Shown piece by piece: positions 51,501 to 61,000 of a stretch of DNA of 64,000 bases. The notes under the pieces are model-generated. The model searched no databases. It was not told the origin of the DNA and saw only the letters and a program-made list of their open reading frames with translations. Source of the DNA: Pelargonium tetragonum (taxonomy: Eukaryota; Streptophyta; Magnoliopsida; Geraniales; Geraniaceae); the NCBI GenBank assembly GCA_036897445.1, contig JAYMTL010000110.1, forward strand, positions 1-64,000, given 5' to 3'. The translations under genes were made by a program, and so were the position numbers. Every line of letters begins with the position of its first letter. The stretch's first letter is position 1.

Positions 51501-52286
51501 GTACTTGTTGGGTCTTTTAGCACTCGATTTTTTAAGTAATAAAACACTTGTTTACAAAAACTAAAGAAAGCGCTGTAATTTTAATGCAATGCTAAGTAGA
51601 AAGTAGAAAAGATTTTACATTTTCCAGTAGCCTCTCCTCAGTGTGCCGCTATGTATTTTTTGATTCTGTATTTATTAAACTAGAGTACAGAAGCCTGAGG
51701 CCTAGTATATTAGAAAGCCTTACCTATCAAGAGAATACTTAGAGAATAAACTTTTAAGGTTTCGGTAAGACACAGGTTATTTCTAAGACGAGGATCATAC
51801 CGACTTCTTTCCCTGTGAAAAGACGCCCCAATTCCCCGATGAAAACCCTTTAATTAGAACGTCTTGTACCTATTTGCAGGAAAAACAAAATAATAGGCTT
51901 AAACATAAAATTCCCATGTGATTCTAGACACTGTTTCTTAAGAAAATAGGATAGCAGCTAGACTTTCTTTCCATTTATTTAATGGGTTTCCTTACTTATC
52001 TATTTCGGATTCGGAGCTACTCTTATCTCTCTAAACTCTATATATCTTTCTTTATATAACATTTCTATCTAATAACAAAAAGTACTATAACTAACTATAG
52101 AATACTCTATCACTAAGAAATCTCCTGGATATTTATTTTTAGACTACTGGACAAACCACGTTAATTCATATAAAAAGATTCTTAATATTGGATATTGGTG
52201 TAGGGTCTACCCCTCGAGAGTTGGGAATGAAATCACTTAAAAAGAAAGATCAAAGAATCCTTTCTTAAATACTAGTGTTAACTTGT

Positions 52287-52354
52287 TGGAGTATAGCCCA
52301 GTGGTAAAGCACCCTTGATATAGGCAAGCAAAGGTTCGAACCCTTTTACTCTAG
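52287..52354 (+). tRNA. trnQ: tRNA-Gln(TTG)-like locus missing about 4 bases in the anticodon arm
   Basis: The 5' acceptor TGGAGTA (52287-52293) pairs with 52347-52353 at all seven positions, with one wobble. The T stem AAAGG/CCTTT (52330-52334 with 52342-52346) is perfect around a TTCGAAC loop. The D arm GCCCAGTGGTAAAGC (52296-52310) keeps the GTGGTAA loop, and the variable loop CAAGC is five bases. This matches the mitochondrial trnQ pattern I remember (TGGAGTATAGCC..., TTTTACTCCAG end). The middle is abnormal: between D arm and variable loop there are only 14 bases instead of 18. The 3' anticodon stem ATAGG (52320-52324) and the TTGAT part of the loop (52315-52319) survive, but the 5' stem and first loop bases are largely missing. 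Intact acceptor and T helices beside a damaged anticodon arm suggest either a recent pseudogene or a gene completed after transcription. It lies about 0.7 kb from another tRNA-like stretch on the opposite strand. Confidence 0.6.
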
Positions 52355-53089
52355 GTAGGGGTTAGACTGCCGGATTTCGTTTTGTCGTAGGTCAGAAGTC
52401 TTAAGTATTATAAGGTATGTCCTGTAAAAGTGTTCTATTCTAAAGGAGATTTCTAACTTATAGTGAATTTTAGGGGCTGAACTAATTAAGGAATCCTGTT
52501 TAATAAACATTAGGTATAGGTATTAAGGTAGCTTAAAATACTTAGCGGAGGTAGGTAGACTCTAGTAAAGCTAGTTTTATATTCCTTTCAAAAATTTTAC
52601 TTACTTTTGGTAGTTAGAGTCTTCTTCATTGCAGATATGCACTATGCCTAGGAATACGCTATTGAAGACACCCTACATCTTAGACAAAAAAGTTTTAAAA
52701 GCTTCATCTTAGGTAGTTTGGGTTTAAATCCCTCCCCTTTCTTTTTTGCAAGAATTAAGATTTGCTTTGCGGGTATTTAGTAGTTTCAAGTTGCAGTATA
52801 TCCATTATTATCCATCGGATACTGGTTAGCGTATTTGGATCGGGTTACACTAAAGTATTAAAAACGAGGGAAAGCCAAGTGTAGTTTATAGGGCCTTACC
52901 CTTGTTTTTTTAATCCGACTGTGGTAGAGTGATTCCAATTATTTGAGCAGGAATAGCTACGTACATTTTAAGTTTTCAGTTATTTGCGCTCTTTTTTGAA
53001 CTCGTTCGAACTAATACTACATAACACAGAAGGTTTAGACCCTCTTTTTCGAAAAGCTCAGGATCCATAAAGAGAGTTACTTTACTATT

Positions 53090-53162
53090 ATGACAGGGCT
53101 TGAACCTTAATCTATTCCTTTTAAGATTTTAGCTTTCCGTACCAATCAATTAGAGTTGTCAT
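53090..53162 (-). tRNA. Weak tRNA-like fold, identity unclear
   Basis: Read on the minus strand this stretch is 73 bases long. The 5' end ATGACAA pairs with the 3' end CTGTCAT at six of seven positions. A GATTGGTA D-loop-like core and a GGTTCAAGCC T-loop core sit in the correct order. The anticodon arm is poor: the best loop is CTAAAAT with only three stem pairs, giving a nominal AAA anticodon, which is not credible for a normal tRNA. The T stem pairs at only two or three positions. It may be a degenerate Phe, Leu or Lys relic, or chance. The trnQ-like locus lies 0.7 kb to the left on the other strand. Confidence 0.3.
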
Positions 53163-56100
53163 TCATACATATGGGAAGGGCTTTTTTACTATAATTCATG
53201 CAGCTATTTGAAAAATTTCCTTTCTTAAGGCTAAGGCCATTCTAATTCCTAAAACTCCAGCCTAGGGCTCCCCTTATTATACTTTCATTTTTCCACTAAA
53301 TTTTATTCAAACAAACAGGGCGTAAAGTCTCGAGTAGTACGGTGTATAATTAAGTTTTCGGGATATCTTGGAATCCTTTCTTTTTAATAGGGAAAGAGCA
53401 ACTAGGACCCAATACAATATAAGAATAAAGTGCATATTTCTTCAAAAAGGAGGCAGTTTTCCAAGGAGGTACTTTAAAAGAACTGCCAGATTAAAACTCT
53501 TGTAATTTTGATTTTACACTTCAAGTTTACCTCATTAAATTTAAGATTAAAAAGGATAGCTTGGATGTACTAGAATTAGCGAACGATTGTAATAAAAGAA
53601 AAGAAAATCCTATAAAGAAATCTGTGTACTTGATATATGCTAACTTAGACGATAGAATCGGAGTGTTTAAAGAGTGCGCTTAACCCTTTTAAAAGGAGCC
53701 TCCTACAAGGAATAAGGAAATTCAGTGACTTCTTGAGGAGCAAACTTTACTATAAATTAGAAAGATTAAGTAAGAGGCTTCTAACTAAAAAAACTCTAGG
53801 GGTTTGATCCACACAGTATACAAAAAGGTATACTCTGCTTGTGATATTCTCCCATTGTACCATTATAAACCCTAGCTAGAACCGAGGCATTCTCTAAGGA
53901 AATCAAAATACAAATGAAGTTAAGTTTATAAAATTCTAGTAAATACTCTAAGAGCAAATATCTCAAGTTTTGTCTATACTACAGTAATCCACTGAGGCCC
54001 CTTTATTTATTTCGGGGGAGAACTTCTCGCACAACATTCTATATTATTGCTTGAGAGCTTGTGCTAGCTCTGAGCTACGCCTTGCTGCGTAGGCATCTAA
54101 AAGATTTTCCTTGGACAAAATGAGTTTAACTAAAAAGAAACATTATACAAGGTGTTCTATCAAGCGAAGGAATATACTAGAAATACTATCTTATAAAGCA
54201 TACCTGGATTACTCAGTAACATAACACTGACTAAATACTTAAGAGTGCCGTCAGGAGAAAAAGAAATTTTGGGTTCTAAAACAAGAGTAGTATGTAAAGT
54301 AAAACAGCTCGGGGTTTTGCAAGATTCCTAGCTTTCGTCATTAAGAATCTCAGTAAAAAGAACTCAAACTCCAGCTCAAACTAGGGCTCTGGGTTGAGAA
54401 TAGGAGGACTAGGAATTGACTCTATTGTATTAATGTTAGATTTCTTAATTTTAAACTTAGTTATATCCTATAATGTTAATGTTGCACTAAAGATTTTTTA
54501 GACCCCCATAGAAAAGGGAGCTCCCCTAAAAAATGAAGATAAAAATTCCTAATCCGTAATTATTAAACCTCGTAGAGAGTTAAACAGCATATACACTTAC
54601 CGCATTTTTAGAATCCCAACTCCTGCTATATTAAGAAGGACTGAGTTTCCCTTTATATTATATGGGAATTTTGATTTTCCTTTAGTTGCAGGCTCAGTAA
54701 GTAAATATTTTTGAAGAAAAGGGGGTCTAAGATAGGGTCAGTACCAAGTTTCTTTTATTTGCTCTTGATATTAGGGCATTTCCCAAAGACAGCATTTCTA
54801 TAAATGAGGGATACTTGTATGTACCTTTACTCGAATTCCAGTCATATTTTATATCATAGAACAGGGATAATCCACTCCCATAGAAGGCTACTCCATATTT
54901 TTGCTTCTCGTATCGCATAGGTAATTTGTCATTCAATTCAGAGGTGAAGTTTCAATCTCTGATAAGGGTAATTTAGTCTAAAGGCTCCTTTTGTTATCCT
55001 ATTTTTTCTAATTGTGAAGTATGGGTTTGTTAATTTCCACGTGAACAGAGTAAGAAGAATGCATTGGGTTGCTTTTTATAGAGTAGGGTTCCGCCAGTAT
55101 AAGTTTTTATAGTAACCGGGTCAAGAGACTCCTTTTTAGAATTCTAAATGGAGTTGTAGAGTATCGTTTATCGATTAAATTTAAATACACCAATCCGCTT
55201 AGAACTTTTCCTCGAGGACTCTAACAAAAGCATCTGTTGTAAAGAGCCTCTAGTTATAGTTTGAAAATTTTCATAAGGCCTATCTAGCAGCTCTTTTCTT
55301 AATTGAGTTACACACGGACCCGAGATTCCTAAGCTTACTCTATATTCTTTAAGGGTTTAGTGACTGCTCTTTTTTAATAACACAAAATAGGAAGAAAAAG
55401 GAACTATACACCTACCCCATCTGGGATTTTACAGGGGTTCCTAAAGTGTTATCTAAACCTGAAGGTTTCCTTTATGAGAGAAGGCAAAAATGAAATTTGA
55501 AAGGAAATTTTTGACATACGTACAGGCGTAGGTTCTAATCCAAAAAAGATAGTATAAAATACTAACTCCATAGATTATTACGTAGTTTAAAAAGTAGTCT
55601 AGGAGAAGAGTCAATCTTTCTTTTCGTGGATAATTAAAAGGAAGCTCTATATTACACGAAGTTAAAATAAGTTTTTTTGGTAAAACTAGCCTTATGTCTT
55701 ATTTAGCGAGCTATAATGCGTTTTTAGAACTCCTTTATTTACGAGAGAGAGGTTCTTTCATTCATTTTTACTAGTTTTCAAGATTGGTTTTGTGGCTTGG
55801 GATGTTAAGGTCTCGACACTTGGGTTTCTTTCTTTAGTTATTACAACAAAAAAGGAAAGATTTTAAGGGCTCTAGTAGCTTGCCTGTAGGACTTTCCTTT
55901 AGAATTCCTGTGCTTGGTTTATTAGTAAGTATTAAGCACGTATATAAATCTTATTCAGTTCGAGGAGTTTTATCATTTTTTTTAAAGAGCTTCTAGATTA
56001 GGTAGGAATAGGAATCCCTCTTTTTGTTAGAGCTACCCAAGGATCTATCTTTACATCTAAGAGACACAAATCACCCCTTGAATAAGGCGGAAAACACTTA

Positions 56101-57128
56101 GAACTGTTGCTTTTTATAAGAAGTTAGCCCTATTTTTTATAATAATGTAAAGAAATTTAATGTATAAACCCAACTCGCGATTTAGGACTCTAATTATAAC
56201 ACCCGGCATATACTGCTCTTGCAAGCTAGAAACCCCGGGGTAAGTATAGTATATTACTCAATCAATAAGTAAGTAGACCAGAAAAACGTAAAACTAAGTT
56301 TCTTATCGAATATAATAAGGTTGTGTATTCAGAGTTTAAAGTTTTTGGTTAAGGGGTGTTCCCAAATGCTTCGTATCCCCTTGCAGAATTCCCTTATTAT
56401 ATAGATAAAAAGGCCCCACTTGTTTCATAGCTTTTTAGTTTAGGATTGCTTTTTCAGGTCCACCTTACTCTCTCGGTACACTTGATTTGACCTCTAAGGG
56501 CCTTGCTTTATACTCAAAATTCAATTCCCCTTGCAATATTACAACACTTAATTGAATAAATACGCTTCAATGCTCAACTCGGCCCTATACATGTGCTTGT
56601 GCCTAAAAGGATGAAAAAGCTAATTTTAGAAAAGCAGGATACTTAATAAAAAGATTAAGGCCTATTTTGAGAAAGGTATTTTATGGTAAGATTTTTGACA
56701 TTGTATAAGAGCTTGTAGTCAAAATTTTCTGTAAGCGCACCACTTAGGGTTCTTGTGTATTCTCGTAATAGCAATTCTTTTTGGAAAGAGTCCCATATCT
56801 GCAAGCTTCTCGTAGAACATTTACTAAATTATAGGCAGTATGGAATAGAGTAATAGTCTGGGCTATGCTCTAATAAGAAAAGCAACAAAAGGGGCTACCG
56901 GGTGTCTATTTTCAACTCTTTTAATTATAAGAAATATAGAGTGACTGCTTATCCTACTATAAATACAAAAAGCCCTTAAAGAAGGGGAAATTTCAGAAGA
57001 GTTTGTACTCTTCTCGGTTTAATCTATAAAATACTAGCAGGACCTGGGTGTCCCCGTAGACGGGTCTTTACCACTTTACTTATTAAAATCTGTCTCAAAA
57101 TTTAGAAGGCCTCCTTTTTATAAGATTT
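53163..57128. other. Gene-free interval
   Basis: I see no gene, tRNA arm or repeat longer than the short GC motifs here. The only open frame above 60 codons (54727-54936 minus, 69 codons) has no recognisable content. Confidence 0.5.
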
Positions 57129-57200
57129 ACTTGAACGAGTTATAGTACCCCTTTTAGAAAAGCTCTACCAATCCGTGATCGATACGACTTGAACCAACAA
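57129..57200 (-). other. D-arm and T-loop cores of one or two degenerate tRNA-like units
   Basis: On the minus strand CGGATTGGTAGAGC (57162-57175) is a right-half D arm, followed by CTCGTTCAAGTAAA (57128-57141), a T-loop core at tRNA spacing. Immediately to the right, GTTGGTTCAAGTCG (about 57185-57198) is a second T-arm core whose own D arm is not visible. The stems do not close well and no anticodon is clear. The D-arm core is identical over 12 bases to the one near 8910, suggesting two related relics or a shared tRNA ancestor. Confidence 0.2.
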
Positions 57201-57289
57201 CTTTTATTATAATTATTTCAAATGGCTTTCTTTATATACAGATAATCTCGTGTACGACCTTGCCTATAGAGCCTTTTAGTCCAGCCTTA

Positions 57290-58080
57290 AAACTCCTATA
57301 GTCTATCTTAAACTTTATTACCCCTATTCTATTACTAATCAATACTAATAAATAAGAACTATAATATAGTCTTTATATAGTATAAAGTATAATATAGAAA
57401 TAGAATAACATAAAACTAACTGTAGACTTTTGAGATAAGCTACATTAAAACACTTACTACAAGGAATAAGGCAGAAACTAGAATAGGGAATCTCTTACTT
57501 AGGACCCATATACAATAATACAGGAATACAGGCATACCTTCTTGTTTAGCCCATATAACATATAGAAGTCAGTTCAGTAACAAGCAAGTCGAGTAAGTCT
57601 CATATAGAATAATAGAATAAAAGAAATAAAGCAAAGCGTTCAGTAGCTGGGTGGTTCTAAAGGATCCACGTACTCTTAAAATTTAATTACCTATAGCCTT
57701 AACCTCCTTCGGATGCTCTCCAGTCGGTAGGAGTAATGTATTATCAATTTTACTGGGTTTCAACCCTCCTCCTGTAGTAATAAGTAGTACAAGAGGGATA
57801 TACCTTAAGCTAGATTTTATAACTTATATACCCATACAATACATAAGATATACTTTTGTACTTGCTTCTATTACTATACTTATACTATTAAGTAACTATA
57901 ACAATAGAATATAACATGTAATACTAATACCAAAAAAGTATAGTAACAAGAATCTCTATCTCTATGGGTATAGCCGTTCCTCCCCTTACTACTAAGACTC
58001 TTCTTCTTAATGCTCTTTCTCTTATAGCTCCTAGAAGTTTTTTATTTCTCAGAGTTCTTTATTTTTATTTTAGTAAGTTC
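57290..58080. other. Low-complexity A/C/T-rich patch
   Basis: This patch lacks most GC motifs in its core and is made of TACTATAAC, ATAGAATAA and CTATTACTA-like words, matching the texture of the patches in the first 7.6 kb. It shares AATAAGAACTATA with the 7255-7645 patch, but a 13-base AT-rich match is expected by chance. Similar texture returns at about 62840-63110 and 63340-63480. It may mark a different sequence class at both ends of the window. Confidence 0.35.
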
Positions 58081-61000
58081 TACTGAAAGAAACATGCATT
58101 CACAAGATATCTTAATCAAGTTTAAAAGGTATCCCTTATAAAGCTAGCTCAGTCTAATTGCCCCCTTCTGGCTGGTCAGATAAAAGGGTTCCTCTAAAGT
58201 ACACTAAATTCTAATACTGAAACACATACAAAGGTTTATTCCTAAACTTAGTTCTAGCTTTAGTCTATCAAACAGAAATTCCTTGACCTCATGTCGAAGC
58301 TCTACCAGCTAAAATGAAACTGACAAATTAATATTGATAAAGAATCCTTATCTTATACCTTATACTTTAAATTAAATAAGAGTGGCAAGGGCACCGGAAT
58401 CCAGTAACAGAGATAGGCCTCACCAAAAGCCTCTTTTTTAAAATAAGCTTGTGGATAGATATATAATTTAGTGTAAACAAGAGAACTCCCCGCAATAGAA
58501 TAGCTTTCTTTCCTATTAATTAAAGACAATAGGTGTATTTAAAAACTCCTACTTTAGTAGTATCACCTTCTGCTATGAATAAAGGGGGCTCTAGGATAAG
58601 TTTTACCTGTTTCGTAAAAGACAAAGCTTAGAGAAAAACTTTTGTAACGGTAAGCTATTGGTCAGACAATTAATCTCACAAAATCCCTTGTATTGAAGAG
58701 TGTTTCCACGCGATGCACCCAGTTTAAATTAAAATAGGGGACCCTGAAGAGTTTACAAAACAAAAAGTTAATACCGATTTTAACCACACAACTCATATTT
58801 ATAAGTACTCTTGCTTTCGCTACTTAGTCTTTACTTAGCTCGGGCTTCCGTTCGGAATTTTAATACTTTGACAGACAATACTTCGGGAATAGTTCCCTGC
58901 TAGACTTAAGTTCAACAGGACCCCGTTCAAAAAGCAAGTAAATACCTCAAAACCAAATACGACTGTAACAGTTTTCCTTTTTTAACATGAGTACTTGATA
59001 TGACATTATACTGCGCAAACCTTTACTTTTATTTAACTGGCAGCAAAAATCTAAAGAATTCCTTTTAAAAATAACAAGCATTACTCGATAAAGTTTATAC
59101 GTGGAAACTAATTGCACTTAAATAACTCTTATTCACAGGAGACCCCGGTAAACCCCTTCGACTCACTGCTATACTTATAAAAATTCAAGAGTAGCTCATT
59201 TTAATTAGAATCTTGTATATAGTGTGTCATGCCTTTTCAAGGGTTTCTATTTGAACCTTCGGCCTCCTTGTAAACTAACGGGCGTCTTAGTTCTTTGTTC
59301 GGTAGAGTCTTTAGAGCGCGTAATAACAACCTTTTTTTATCTTCGGATTCCCTCTAGTATCCCCCCCAAGCTCTGTCTCTTTTTTTAATACTTATTTTAA
59401 AATTCTAATTTAGGTGGCACAGAGTTTTTACAGAACTAAGAGACTGCCCTTAAAGAAGTTTCTACTTTTATAGAACAAAGGGTTGTTTAGTATAATTTAA
59501 TAGTATACTTTTTATTACAAGGTACAAAAACCTTTAGTTTTCTTTCATATCAAGCAAAGCTATAACATATTGGAAGTCATTGGTTCAAACCCTAGTATCG
59601 CTTAAGGTTTCAATAGAATAGAGAACTTCTAAAAGCTTAGTCAACAGCCTCCCCTCAGGTTTTACTAGAATTCTTATGAAATTTGTATGCGGAATATGGA
59701 ATACCAAAGCTACCCTCATTATTAAAAATTATTTACAAGAGGCCCTTCTTTTAAGAAATTAAGAATTTTTGTTGTTACCCACTAGTAAAGTAAGCGCAAG
59801 TAGGGTTTATTTGTATCTAAACAAATATAATAGGCTCCCCACAAGAAAAAAGGAAATATAGTATTAAGCAGAGCCGCAGAAGTTTCTCTTCTAAAGCTAA
59901 ATCTTAATTTGAACCTTTGACGTAAAAAACCAAGCTCTGTTTTTTCTTCCTTACTACAACTACAGAGGTAAGTCCCCTTGTTTTTCCAATTGATACAGAA
60001 TTTCTTTTGGCTGGGATGGAAACTCTACCAGATTTATACCGTCCTTTAGTAGCAGCCGCTTATGAGGAAATCAACTCTATATTCTTGAGGTTTAGTTAAA
60101 AGAATGGCAAATGATGAAAGGGGGTACTCAGATCTATAACAAGTAAAATAGACGATATGTATTCCATTAAAAGTTTGTTAGTACTATCCAGATCATAATA
60201 AAACTTATCCAGAGTCCTGCGAAACCTTAGATCAATCTTTTTCAAAAGGTATCTCGTTTAGTATAAAGGAGGTTTTTCCTAACTTTTTTGAATTAGGGTG
60301 ATCTAGCTCACTTCTGATGCCTTTTTCTATTTCAAGATCTTGCTTCATTTTGGAAGTATAGATTCTTAAATTACAAGTTACTTTGTACGAAGGAAACGCA
60401 AAACTGCTGTAGAAAATGAAATCAGAGAGATCCCGTTTTATTAAACACTTCGATATTTCGGATCTGATATTAGATACTCGGTTTCGCTTTAGTTTAATAG
60501 ACTCCTAATCCTTAAAAAAAGAGTTTGACTTTTCATTTACCTTACATTCTCCAATTAATATTACTAGCGATTGGGCCTGAACATATCGAATTATTCCACT
60601 CTAAGCGAAAAGAACTCTCTTGTTGGTTCAGATAAAGATAATTTCTTGTTTAGGGACGGACTTTCTAGGGGGCTTATCCACTTCTTAATGTTATATAAAA
60701 GAAAATTCTTCTCAGTAAAGAAACCTCTATTATACGAGCGGCACATTTCTCGATTCCTTTTATAAGCAGAAAGCTATAGGTTACCCCTTTTTGTTAAAGG
60801 AGTACAAAGAAAGGTTATGCTTCTAGTCCCCGGCAACACTAACTGCTATTGTACTAAATGGAAATAAATGAATAAAAAGGTTTAGTTTAAAATCACAATC
60901 AGACGCTCTTAGGCAACTTTTCTGCCTTCAATCTCTAAAAAAATCTTTCATTTAGCCTTTACAGGAAATTAGGGCCCACCTAAAATCCCAAAACGTCTTT

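Larger units (their letters stand above)
43040..52286. other. Gene-free interval between the Pro-like and Gln-like loci
   Basis: It contains the 22-bp palindrome at 44294, the SSU-like word at 45405, the tandem GGTAACC at 46311 and the GC island at 48525. The frame at 46485-46742 plus (85 codons, TTG start) ends in a basic stretch but matches no ribosomal protein or other family that I recognise. GC motifs are dense between 44.8 and 46.5 kb, about one per 60-150 bases. Confidence 0.5.

Noticed and set aside
52713-52742. GGGTTTAAATCCC as a T arm near the Gln-like locus
   Set aside because: It is a GGGTTTAAATCCC-type palindrome lacking the TTCRA loop sequence, and no anticodon arm precedes it.
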